From positions 2,000,038 through 2,064,037 of the forward strand of contig NZ_CP083986.1 in NCBI RefSeq assembly GCF_020172685.1: a stretch of 64,000 nt of DNA, in the 5' to 3' direction. Under the pieces are notes generated by a model. That model saw nothing but the letters and a program-made list of their open reading frames with translations. It searched no databases and had not been told where the DNA came from. The stretch comes from [Mycobacterium] nativiensis. GTDB lineage: Bacteria; Actinomycetota; Actinomycetes; Mycobacteriales; Mycobacteriaceae. Position numbers and translations under genes: made by a program. Of this stretch, positions 50,259 through 58,220 are shown piece by piece. Position 1 is the stretch's first letter, and every line of letters begins with the position of its first letter.

Positions 50259-50675
50259 ATGAGGCCTAACCGGTTGATACCGCACCGTGTCTCGCCGATC
50301 CTGCCGGCGGGATCGGCAATCATCGGCGCGGTGATACTCGGCGCAACGCTCGTAGTCGGCGCTCCTGACGCTGGGGCCGATGTGGAGCCGGACAAGAAGC
50401 TGGCGTATCTGATTGGCGTCACGACCAGGCCGGGCTACAACTTCGCCAGCGCCGATGAGGCCCTCGACTACGGGTATGGCATCTGCGCGAAGGTGGCCCA
50501 CGGTGTCGGCTACGCCCAACTGGTGACCGAGGTGCAGGGGGACTTCAACACCTCGGATGACTACCAGGCCTCCTACCTGATCTCCCAGGCAGCCAACGAA
50601 CTGTGTCCCGAGTTGATCTGGCAGTTGAGGAATTCGGCTGCCCATTACCGCCCCCCGGCCGGCGCAGGTCCCTAG
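50259..50675 (+). CDS. Secreted DUF732 protein
   Basis: A 138-residue protein starting nine bases after the second Mas gene. A signal sequence (SAIIGAVILGATLVVGAPD) ends near AGADVEPD, and the mature part shows the DUF732 pattern: a helix around YGYGICAKVAHG and a later cysteine (NELCPELIWQL) that probably form a disulphide. DUF732 proteins are small, exported and of unknown function, common in mycobacteria. The tight spacing suggests it is part of the mce transcript. Confidence 0.85.
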   Translation: MRPNRLIPHRVSPILPAGSAIIGAVILGATLVVGAPDAGADVEPDKKLAYLIGVTTRPGYNFASADEALDYGYGICAKVAHGVGYAQLVTEVQGDFNTSDDYQASYLISQAANELCPELIWQLRNSAAHYRPPAGAGP

Positions 50676-50692
50676 GTATGAGGAGACTCGTC

Positions 50693-51436
50693 ATGTCCTT
50701 ACGAACTCGTCGCGGCATCGGTCCCCGTCGGTCGGAGACGAATCCGGCGGCTCACCAGATCGGTGGCCGGACACTGCGACGGCGCCGGCGCGACGACTTA
50801 CCGGTTTTGGTGCTGGTCGTCGCCGTGGCTCTGCTGGGAGCGCCCACCGTTCGGGCCGACAACGACAACAACACCCTGATACCGAACAACAAGCGCCTCA
50901 ACGACGGCGTGGTTGCCAACGTCTACACGATGCAGCACCAGGCGGGCTGTACCAATGACATCAGGATCGATCCGGGTTTGCAGCGCGCGGCCCAGTGGCA
51001 CACCGAGGATCTGTTGAACAATCGGGAGCTCAACGGTGATTTCGGCTCCGACGGGTCCGGACCACAGGAGCGTGCCAACGCCGCCGGATTCCGTGGCCAG
51101 GTGGCCCAGACGGTGGCTGTCCATCCCGCCTTGGCCATCAGCGGTATCGAGTTGCTCAACCAGTGGTACTACAACCCCGCCTATTTCGACATCATGACGA
51201 ACTGCGCCAACACCCAGATCGGCGTGTGGTCGGCAAACAGGTTGGACCGCACGGTTGTGGTGGCCGTCTACGGTCAGCCGCAGGATCCGATCGATATGTC
51301 TCAGCGGGGAACTCATCCAGTACCACTGGATCCGAGCCCCGACTATGACGCCAGCGATGAGGTCGAATTCGGAAATAACTGGTGGGCATGGATTTTGCGA
51401 GGGGTCTATCCGCCACCGGGCTATCCGGCGCGCTGA
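50693..51436 (+). CDS. Secreted CAP-domain (CAP/SCP/PR1) protein
   Basis: A 247-residue protein. ATG 50693 is chosen because GAGGAG lies seven bases upstream; an ATG at 50678 is the alternative. A basic N-terminus (RRRRRDD) precedes a signal-anchor segment (LPVLVLVVAVALLGAP). The CAP domain spans about residues 50-200: NDIRIDPGLQRAAQWHTEDLLNN, then NAAGFRGQVAQTVAV and IGVWSANRLDRTVVVAVYGQP. The helix HTEDLL carries the His/Glu pair of CAP proteins. Some CAP proteins bind lipids and sterols, an attractive link to the mce importer, but this is inference. Confidence 0.82.
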   Translation: MSLRTRRGIGPRRSETNPAAHQIGGRTLRRRRRDDLPVLVLVVAVALLGAPTVRADNDNNTLIPNNKRLNDGVVANVYTMQHQAGCTNDIRIDPGLQRAAQWHTEDLLNNRELNGDFGSDGSGPQERANAAGFRGQVAQTVAVHPALAISGIELLNQWYYNPAYFDIMTNCANTQIGVWSANRLDRTVVVAVYGQPQDPIDMSQRGTHPVPLDPSPDYDASDEVEFGNNWWAWILRGVYPPPGYPAR

Positions 51437-51682
51437 CGGGGTGTAGGCCGCACTCGGCAGCGGACGTCAGCACCGCACGCAGGACACGAGGGCAGGTCTC
51501 GGTGAGCCGGTGATCGGGCCGTTTCTGGTCCTGGTGAACCTCCGCATTTCGCAGCGGCGGCCGTCGAACTGTGACCGACCTCCGGCCGGCGGACAGCTAT
51601 TGAATATTGATTAAAAAATAGGTAACGTCCTCGAAGAGGAGATGCGACAGACGATGAGCGGTGTTCGCGGACAAGGAAAATC

Positions 51683-52594
51683 ATGCTGATTCAGAGTCTC
51701 GAGGGTATGGGAGACCGCCAAGCTCGCGGCCTGAGTGTGGTCCTTGCCTTCGTGCTTGCGGCGTGCCTGTGGAATGCGACGCCGGCTCGTGCGGCCGGCA
51801 CCGAGTACTTGTTGGTGCCGTCGGCGGCGATGGGCCGTGACATCCCGGTGGCATTCCTGGCGGGCGGCCCGCACGCGGCGGTCCTGCTGGACGCCTTCGA
51901 CGCCGGGGCCGAGACGAGCAATTGGCTGACGGTCGGGGACGCCATGAACAGCCTGGGGGGCAAGGGGATATCAGTTGTGGCACCCGCAGGAGGGGCCTGG
52001 TCTCTGTATACCGACTGGGAGCAGGATGGGAGCCGCCAGTGGGAAACATTCCTCGCCCACGAGCTACCGGATTGGCTGGCTGTCAACAGAGGTCTGGCTC
52101 CGGGCGGACACGGCATCATCGGCGCCGCGCAAGGCGGGACCGGTGCTCTGACTATCGCGACATTCCACCCCGATCGATACCGCTACGCGGGCTCGCTTTC
52201 GGGCCTCCTGACCCCTTCCAAGACGAACGTCTCCGGTGCGGTCGCGGCAGGCCTGTCGGAATTCGGCGGCGTGGATACTCAAAGAATGTGGGGACCACAG
52301 CAATTCGGGCGATGGAAGTGGCATGACCCAGACGTGCACGTGGCAATGCTGGTCGCCAACAAGACCCGACTGTGGGTGTACAGCCCGGCGACGCCGGTGT
52401 GCAGCAACCCTGTCGCGATGATCGGCTTCTGCGACTTGGCCCACGGCAGCAATCTGACCTTCTATCGGCACTATCGCGCCGTAGGTGGCGACAACGGGCA
52501 CTTCGACTTTCAGGAGGGCGGAAATCACGACTGGTCGACCTGGGCCTCGCAGCTACGGGCCATGTCGGGCGACCTCAGTGCCAGTATCAGGTGA
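51683..52594 (+). CDS. Secreted antigen-85-like protein of MPT51 type (no catalytic Ser)
   Basis: A 303-residue protein with a signal peptide (LSVVLAFVLAACLWNATPARA) and an alpha/beta-hydrolase fold of the Ag85 family. AAGGA is five bases before the ATG. The text matches MPT51 in many places: GGHGIIGAAQGGTGAL, LSEFGGVDTQRMWGPQQFGRWKWHDP and VGGDNGHFDF. The nucleophile elbow reads GAAQGG, with Q150 where active Ag85 proteins have Ser, as in MPT51. So it is probably a non-enzymatic binding protein (MPT51 is reported to bind fibronectin). It lies 246 bases after the CAP gene, separated by an AT-rich patch (51597-51624). Confidence 0.85.
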   Translation: MLIQSLEGMGDRQARGLSVVLAFVLAACLWNATPARAAGTEYLLVPSAAMGRDIPVAFLAGGPHAAVLLDAFDAGAETSNWLTVGDAMNSLGGKGISVVAPAGGAWSLYTDWEQDGSRQWETFLAHELPDWLAVNRGLAPGGHGIIGAAQGGTGALTIATFHPDRYRYAGSLSGLLTPSKTNVSGAVAAGLSEFGGVDTQRMWGPQQFGRWKWHDPDVHVAMLVANKTRLWVYSPATPVCSNPVAMIGFCDLAHGSNLTFYRHYRAVGGDNGHFDFQEGGNHDWSTWASQLRAMSGDLSASIR

Positions 52595-52795
52595 GTGCCC
52601 GATGCCCGGACAGTGCTGGTCGCAGTTCCGAGCTACGCGGGCGATGAGCGAAGGCTGGGCGGCGAGCGGCCGGCAGTCGTTTCACGTTGCCCAGCAGGGC
52701 GCCGAAAGAGTTTGTGCCGGGCCGATACCAGGCCGACACAGAGACGCGGGCGAACCACTATGTCGCGCGCACCAAAGTTGAGGAGTTGAACACAT

Positions 52796-53980
52796 ATGAG
52801 TCCGTCGGCCTTGATCGCGGGAGTCGGGATGATCCCCTTCACTACTCCACGCAATAGCGAGACCTACGATGTGATGGGGGAGTTGGCGACTCGGGCCGCG
52901 TTGACGGACGCGGGCCTGTCGTACGAATCGGTACAGCAGGCCTATGTCGGGTACGTCTACGGTGACTCGACCTCAGGTCAGGCAGCACTGTATCGGGTTG
53001 GCGCCACCGGGATACCGGTGATCAACGTCAACAACAACTGTGCCACCGGGTCTTCGGCGTTGTTTCTGGCGCGCCAGGCGATTGAGTTCGGTGTCGCCGA
53101 CGTCGTGGTGGCACTGGGCTTCGAACAGATGCAGCGCGGCGCGTTGGCAATGTCCTACACCGACCGGCCGACGCCGTTCGCCAGCTTCGACACGGTGGTA
53201 CAGGAGATCCAGGGCGAGAGCGACGCCCCCTTCGCCGCACAGTACTTCGGCGGAGCCGGCCGTGAGTACTGTGACCGGCACGGTATGGATCCGGCTGTCT
53301 TCGCCCAGATCGCCGTGAAGGCGAGGGCCCACGCCGCGCACAACCCGTATGCGGTGTTTCGGGATCCGGTGTCGGTCGAGGAGGTGCTCGCCGCGCCGGT
53401 GATCTACGGGCCGTTGACGCGGCTGCAGTGCTGCCCGCCCACCTGTGGCGCGGCCGCGGCCGTCCTCGTCAGCAGGAGCTACGCGCAAAGGCACGGGCTG
53501 AAACCAGCGGTCGCAGTACGAGCTCAAGCGATGGCGACTGATCCGGTATCGACCTTCGCCGACCGCTCGATGATGAAGATCGTCGGCTACGACATGACGA
53601 AGCTCGCAGCTCAGCAGGTGTACGAGACTGCCGGTGTCGGACCGGAAGACATTGCGGTAGTGGAGTTGCACGATTGCTTCACGACCAATGAACTGCTCAG
53701 CTACGAGGCCCTCGGACTGACGCCGGAGGGAACCGCGGAGAAGTTCATCGTTGATGGGGACAACACCTATGGCGGGCGCGTGGTCACGAATCCGTCAGGC
53801 GGCCTGCTTTCCAAGGGGCACCCACTGGGAGCGACTGGCCTGGCGCAGTGCGCGGAGCTGGTCTGGCAGCTGCGCGGGACGGCAGGACCGCGACAGGTCG
53901 ACGGTGTCCGCCTCGGCCTGCAACACAACATCGGGCTCGGCGGTGCCGCTGTCGTCAGCCTCTACGAGAAGGTGAGCTGA
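52796..53980 (+). CDS. SCPx-type thiolase / lipid-transfer acyltransferase
   Basis: A 394-residue thiolase-fold protein starting at an ATG with GAGGAG about eight bases upstream. The nucleophile is C82 in NVNNNCATGSSALFLARQ. The later motifs HDCFTTNELLSYEALGL and NPSGGLLSKGHPLGATGLAQ match the thiolase half of peroxisomal SCPx rather than FadA. SCPx-type enzymes cleave 3-oxoacyl-CoAs with methyl branches or steroid side chains. There is no fused SCP2 domain. It is the first gene of an operon with two MaoC genes, SDR and crotonase, and two bases separate it from the next gene. Confidence 0.87.
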   Translation: MSPSALIAGVGMIPFTTPRNSETYDVMGELATRAALTDAGLSYESVQQAYVGYVYGDSTSGQAALYRVGATGIPVINVNNNCATGSSALFLARQAIEFGVADVVVALGFEQMQRGALAMSYTDRPTPFASFDTVVQEIQGESDAPFAAQYFGGAGREYCDRHGMDPAVFAQIAVKARAHAAHNPYAVFRDPVSVEEVLAAPVIYGPLTRLQCCPPTCGAAAAVLVSRSYAQRHGLKPAVAVRAQAMATDPVSTFADRSMMKIVGYDMTKLAAQQVYETAGVGPEDIAVVELHDCFTTNELLSYEALGLTPEGTAEKFIVDGDNTYGGRVVTNPSGGLLSKGHPLGATGLAQCAELVWQLRGTAGPRQVDGVRLGLQHNIGLGGAAVVSLYEKVS

Positions 53981-53982
53981 TC

Positions 53983-54441
53983 ATGGCGGTGGACCAATCC
54001 GTGATCGGAACCGAGCTGTCGCCCACTCGGCTGGTCGTCGATGCGGGACGGCTGAGGTTCTTCGCCAAGTCCATCGGCGAGACGAATCCCATTTTCACCG
54101 ACCTGAACGCAGCGCAGGCTGCCGGCTACCCGACGTTGCCGGTGCCGCCCACCTTCCTGTTGGCGATCGAGCTCGACCGCCCCGACCCTTTCGACTGGGT
54201 GAGCGACCTGGGTATAGATCTGCGCCATGTTCTGCATGGCGAACAGCGATTCGCGTACCGATCTCAGGCGTACGCCGGAGATGAGCTGATCGCCAAGCCC
54301 AAGATTGCCGACGTCTATACGAAGAAGGGAGGCGCCCTGGAGTTCGTGGTTAAGGACACCAGCGTCGTCCGCCCTGACGGCGAAATAGTGGCCGATCTGA
54401 AATCGGTTCTGGTGGTGCGGCATCCGGAGGTACAGCAATGA
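53983..54441 (+). CDS. MaoC-like hydratase, non-catalytic N-type subunit
   Basis: A 152-residue hot-dog-fold protein. The segment RFFAKSIGETNPIFTDLNAAQAAGYPTLPVPPTFL is the N-type (FAS1 dehydratase/HadA-like) signature, written here in pieces: GETNPIFTD takes the place of the catalytic GDxNPIH. It therefore lacks the catalytic Asp and His and should pair with the next gene, as in HadAB or ChsH1-ChsH2 dimers. It contains no DUF35 domain, unlike ChsH2. It is coupled to the next gene by ATGA. Confidence 0.82.
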   Translation: MAVDQSVIGTELSPTRLVVDAGRLRFFAKSIGETNPIFTDLNAAQAAGYPTLPVPPTFLLAIELDRPDPFDWVSDLGIDLRHVLHGEQRFAYRSQAYAGDELIAKPKIADVYTKKGGALEFVVKDTSVVRPDGEIVADLKSVLVVRHPEVQQ

Positions 54442-54848
54442 CAAGCGAAATTCGTGCCGAAGTGGGGGCGGAACTTGCTCCACTGAGGCTCGCAGGGATC
54501 AGTCGAACCACGCTGGCGCTGTTCGCCGGCGCCTCCGGTGACCACAACCCGATCCACATCGACATCGATGTAGCACAGTCCGCCGGTTTGTCCGACGTCT
54601 TCGCCCACGGCATGCTGTCGATGGCATACCTGGGCCGCATACTCACCAATTGGGTGTCTCCCGAGTCGATTCGGGAATACGGCGTGCGCTTCGCCGCAGT
54701 CACCCCGGTCAATTCGGAGCCCACGGCGAGAGGGCGGATCGTCGCGCTTGACACGGTCGACGGCGAAGAGCGAGCCACGCTTTCGCTGTCGGTCACCCTT
54801 GCCGACGGAACAGTCACGTTGTCGGGCGACGCCGTCGTTGCGCTCTGA
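54438..54848 (+). CDS. MaoC-like enoyl-CoA hydratase, catalytic subunit
   Basis: A 136-residue hot-dog-fold protein. It carries the hydratase-2 motif FAGASGDHNPIHIDIDVA, with Asp and His as expected for (R)-specific hydration, and the following AHGMLSMAYLG. It is expected to form the active heterodimer with the 53983 protein and convert a 2-enoyl-CoA to a 3-hydroxyacyl-CoA. The next SDR gene is 25 bases away and would oxidise this product. Confidence 0.85.
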   Translation: MTSEIRAEVGAELAPLRLAGISRTTLALFAGASGDHNPIHIDIDVAQSAGLSDVFAHGMLSMAYLGRILTNWVSPESIREYGVRFAAVTPVNSEPTARGRIVALDTVDGEERATLSLSVTLADGTVTLSGDAVVAL

Positions 54849-54873
54849 CATCAACACTCAAGAGGAGGACGTC

Positions 54874-55704
54874 ATGGGAAAGTTGGACGGTAAAGTAGCG
54901 GTCGTCACCGGAGCCGGCCGCGGCATCGGGAGCCACATCGCAATCAAGCTGGCCGCGGAGGGAGCGGCCGTCGTCGTGAATGATCTGGACGATGACCCGG
55001 CCACCGAAACAGCGCGCGCCATCCGTGATTTGGGTGGCAGGGCTGTTCCGTGCTCGGGCAGCGTCACCGACGAGGGCTTTGCGGAGCGGTTCGTCAAAAC
55101 GGCGGTGGACAGCTTCGGCGGTCTCGACATCATCGTCAACAACGCCGGCTACACCTGGGATTCGGTCATCCAGAAGATGGGCGATGAGCAGTGGGACGCG
55201 ATTCTGGACGTTCACCTGAAAGCACCCTTTCGGATCCTGCGGGCAGCCCAGCCGGTGATCTCGCGACTCGTCAAATCGGCGAAAGATGCCGGCATGGCGA
55301 TTCCCTGCCGCAAGGTCGTGAACATCTCCTCGGTGGCGGGACTGGGCGGAAACCCAGGGCAGGCGAACTACGCCGCAGCCAAAGCCGGTGTCACGGGTCT
55401 GACCAAGACGATGTCCAAGGAATGGGGGCGTTACAACGTCACGGTGAACACCGTCGCATTCGGCCTGATTCGAACTCGCCTCACCAGCACCGCGGGAGAC
55501 GAGGACGGCAGTATCGACATCCAGGGCCGGGAGATCAGGGTCGGCGTGAATCCAGATCTCCTGGTGCAGATGGAGAAGTCGATCCCCTTGGGTCGCAGCG
55601 GTAGTCCGGAGGACGCGGCAGGCGCGGTGTACCTGTTGTGCACACCGGAATCGGACTACATCAGTGGGCAGACCCTGGTGTGTTCCGGCGGGTTCAACAT
55701 TTGA
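54874..55704 (+). CDS. SDR, probable 3-hydroxyacyl-CoA dehydrogenase (MFE-2-like)
   Basis: A 276-residue SDR from ATG 54874 with AGGAGGAC upstream. The cofactor site is VTGAGRGIGSHIAIKLAAEG and VVNDLDDDP; the Asp fits NAD. The catalytic set is Ser in NISSVAGLGG and Y166-AAAK170. The layout and the VVVNDL segment resemble the dehydrogenase part of peroxisomal MFE-2/17-beta-HSD4. Beside MaoC subunits and an SCPx thiolase this makes the dehydrogenase step of one beta-oxidation cycle. FabG-like reduction is the alternative. Confidence 0.83.
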   Translation: MGKLDGKVAVVTGAGRGIGSHIAIKLAAEGAAVVVNDLDDDPATETARAIRDLGGRAVPCSGSVTDEGFAERFVKTAVDSFGGLDIIVNNAGYTWDSVIQKMGDEQWDAILDVHLKAPFRILRAAQPVISRLVKSAKDAGMAIPCRKVVNISSVAGLGGNPGQANYAAAKAGVTGLTKTMSKEWGRYNVTVNTVAFGLIRTRLTSTAGDEDGSIDIQGREIRVGVNPDLLVQMEKSIPLGRSGSPEDAAGAVYLLCTPESDYISGQTLVCSGGFNI

Positions 55705-55705
55705 C

Positions 55706-56485
55706 ATGCTCGGCGCCACGATTGACGCGGGGATCGCCACCATCACTCTGGACCGCCCGGACCGGCTCAACGCGCTGACCTGGAGCGTCATGGACCAGAT
55801 CCGTGCCGCGCTGGTTGAGCTCGGTGGACGTGATGACGTACACGCACTGGTGATAACCGGCGCCGGCGCCGGATTCTGCGCCGGATACGACCTGATCGAC
55901 CTGGACCGCGCCGGCGGAGACCTGCCCGCGGTGGTGCAGGGTGGAATGGAGGCAAGTCTGAACCCGTTGTGCCAGGCCATCGTCGATGCTCCGGTGCCGG
56001 TGGTGGCCGCGGTCAACGGTCCCTGTGTGGGCGGCGGGTTGGGGTTGGCGTTGCTCGCCGACGTGGTGGTCGCGGCGGAGTCGTCTTACTTTCTGGTGCC
56101 CCAGGTCAGTTCCCTCGGCATTGTTCCCGACGCCGGGGCGACGTGGATCCTGGCTCGCGTGCTTGGCCGGGCGAGGGCCCTCGGGATGATGCTCACGGGC
56201 TGCCGGATCGGCGCGGCGCAGGCCGAACAGTGGGGTTTGATCTGGCGTTGTGTCCCCGACGACGACCTGATGCAGGAGGCCGAATCGCTGGCTCGGGAGC
56301 TGGGCCGGCGGCGCGGTCCGGTTGTGACAACCCGGAAGCTCGCCGACCTGGCGGTTCAGTCGACCCTCGGCGAACAGCTTGTCCGCGAGACGCGAGAACA
56401 GTCGATCGCCCTGTGCGACCCAGGGGTGTTGGAGCGAATTCGAGGATTCGCCACAAGACCGGGCAGGCATGGTCGGCCGAACTGA
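55706..56485 (+). CDS. Crotonase-family isomerase-like protein (PaaG-like)
   Basis: A 259-residue protein beginning two bases after the SDR stop. The oxyanion-hole lines are GAGAGFCAGYDL and NGPCVGGGLGLALLAD. Both catalytic glutamates of classical enoyl-CoA hydratase are missing: the position equal to rat E144 is G113 and the one equal to E164 is Q133. An Asp (D142) in LGIVPDAGATWIL is kept, as in PaaG-type isomerases (LGLVPDxGGT). So double-bond or ring isomerisation is more likely than hydration. That gives a role for unsaturated or ring-derived acyl-CoAs, but the substrate is unknown. Confidence 0.8.
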   Translation: MLGATIDAGIATITLDRPDRLNALTWSVMDQIRAALVELGGRDDVHALVITGAGAGFCAGYDLIDLDRAGGDLPAVVQGGMEASLNPLCQAIVDAPVPVVAAVNGPCVGGGLGLALLADVVVAAESSYFLVPQVSSLGIVPDAGATWILARVLGRARALGMMLTGCRIGAAQAEQWGLIWRCVPDDDLMQEAESLARELGRRRGPVVTTRKLADLAVQSTLGEQLVRETREQSIALCDPGVLERIRGFATRPGRHGRPN

Positions 56486-56650
56486 GGCGCTGGATCAACG
56501 GGATGCGAATTGTGCGGCCCACCAACGCCATCGCTGTGCACGCGGCGACTGCACAGTGTCGAAAGAACTGCGCCAGAGAACGTTTCTGCTTATCTATGGT
56601 TGTTTGAGAATCTGTTACGTGATTGAGGCAAGGGGCTCGGAGGCCAGAAG

Positions 56651-58201
56651 ATGTACATGACGCAGGGACTTCATCGCGGGCGCCAACAAACCCCTGACAA
56701 GACCATGATCGTCGGGGGCGGGCGGGCACGGAGCTTTCAGGAGGTGACTCAGCGGGTCGAGAAGTTGGCCGGTGGATTCGGTGAACTCGGGGTGGTATCC
56801 GGCGATCGGGTCGCCATCCTGGCGTTGAACTCGCATTGCTATCACGAATACCTACTCGCCGTTCCATGGGCCGACGCCGTGCTCAATCCGCTCAACATCC
56901 GGTGGAATGCATCTGAGATCGGGTACGCACTGCGGGATTCCGAGACCAAGGTGCTCATTATCGATGATGCACACCGGGAGATGCTCTCCGCGATCCGCGC
57001 GAACTGTGACCAACTGTCGACGGTGGTCTACTGCGGTGAAGATACGCCCCCTGAAGGGACAGTTGGGTACGAGCAGCTGATCGCCGGCGCCAGGGGAGTA
57101 CCCGACGCACGCCGTGGTGGCGGCGAGCTGGCCGGGATCTTCTACACCGGTGGAACTTCCGGGGAGCCCAAGGGAGTGATGCTGTCGCACGCCGCGATCA
57201 TGACTTCGTGGCTCGGCGCGGTCGCATCGGGTCATGTGTTCCGGTCGCGGCAGGAGAGCCGTTGTCTGCATGCCGCACCGATGTTCCACCTGGCGGGTTT
57301 GACAGCGTGGGGTGTGACGACATTGCTCGGTGGTACGCACGTGGTGGTTCCGCGCTTCGAACCGAACGCGGTGCTGTCGGCCGTCGAATCCCATCAGGCA
57401 ACCGACATCGCGCTGGTGCCGACCATGGTTCAGGCGATCGTCGACTACCCGGGATTGGCCGCGCTGGACCTGTCCAGCCTCCGTGCGATTCTCTATGGCG
57501 GATCTCCGATTCCCAAGCCGCTACTCGAGCGTGCCGGCGCCGCGATGCCGCAGGTCGCGTTCACCCAGGCCTACGGAATGACCGAACTGGCGCCGGTTGC
57601 AACGTTGCTCGGACCGGAAGATCACGCCACCGCGGGGTTGTTGCAGTCCGCCGGCCGGGCCGCGCCCAACTGCGAGGTCTGCATCGTCGATGAGGCAGGG
57701 GTGGAAGTGCCCCGGGGAACCATCGGTGAGGTCATCGTCCGTGGCGGCAATGTCATGCTCGGCTACTGGAACAAACCCGCTGAGACTGCCCAGGCCCTTC
57801 GAGACGGCTGGATGCACACCGGCGACGGTGGACGCATGGACGAAGACGGCTACGTGTTCATTGTTGACCGGATCAAAGACATGATCGTGACCGGTGGCGA
57901 GAACGTGTACTCGGTCGAGGTCGAAAGCGCGATCGCCCGGAATCCGGCAGTGGCTCAGTGCGCGGTCATCGGGGTTCCCGACCCGGATTGGGGCGAACGC
58001 GTTCACGCGGTAGTCGTTCTGCAGCCGGGGAACACGGCAACGCCCGAGAGCATCCGAGAAGACTCCAAACGGTACATCGCGGGCTACAAAGCCCCGCGCA
58101 GCGTCGATTTCGTCGAGTCGCTGCCGACGTCTGCGGCCGGCAAGGTCCTCAAACGCGAACTTCGCCTGCGATACCGGACCGCAGTCGATTGCGGAGCCTA
58201 G
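56651..58201 (+). CDS. Acyl-CoA synthetase (ANL superfamily ligase)
   Basis: A 516-residue ligase. GGAGG lies seven bases before the ATG. The P-loop is near residue 163 (IFYTGGTSGEPKGVMLSH), A5 is QAYGMTELAPVAT, A7-A8 is MHTGDGGRMDEDGYVFIVDR and IKDMIVTGGENVYSVEVES, and the catalytic Lys is in SAAGKVLKREL. FadD-type medium/long-chain or aryl acid activation is expected. It lies 165 bases after the crotonase, so it may have its own promoter. It is convergent with the PucR regulator. Confidence 0.88.
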   Translation: MYMTQGLHRGRQQTPDKTMIVGGGRARSFQEVTQRVEKLAGGFGELGVVSGDRVAILALNSHCYHEYLLAVPWADAVLNPLNIRWNASEIGYALRDSETKVLIIDDAHREMLSAIRANCDQLSTVVYCGEDTPPEGTVGYEQLIAGARGVPDARRGGGELAGIFYTGGTSGEPKGVMLSHAAIMTSWLGAVASGHVFRSRQESRCLHAAPMFHLAGLTAWGVTTLLGGTHVVVPRFEPNAVLSAVESHQATDIALVPTMVQAIVDYPGLAALDLSSLRAILYGGSPIPKPLLERAGAAMPQVAFTQAYGMTELAPVATLLGPEDHATAGLLQSAGRAAPNCEVCIVDEAGVEVPRGTIGEVIVRGGNVMLGYWNKPAETAQALRDGWMHTGDGGRMDEDGYVFIVDRIKDMIVTGGENVYSVEVESAIARNPAVAQCAVIGVPDPDWGERVHAVVVLQPGNTATPESIREDSKRYIAGYKAPRSVDFVESLPTSAAGKVLKRELRLRYRTAVDCGA

Positions 58202-58220
58202 CTGCGACCGATCACCGCTC

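Noticed and set aside
52595..52795. Possible small gene between the MPT51-like and thiolase genes
   Set aside because: Open frames here are short, overlapping and without ribosome sites; I see only the ribosome site of the thiolase gene.
56590..56620. KstR-like operator (TnnAACnnGTTnnA) before the ligase gene
   Set aside because: The sequence GAGAATCTGTTACG matches only partly and is not symmetric.
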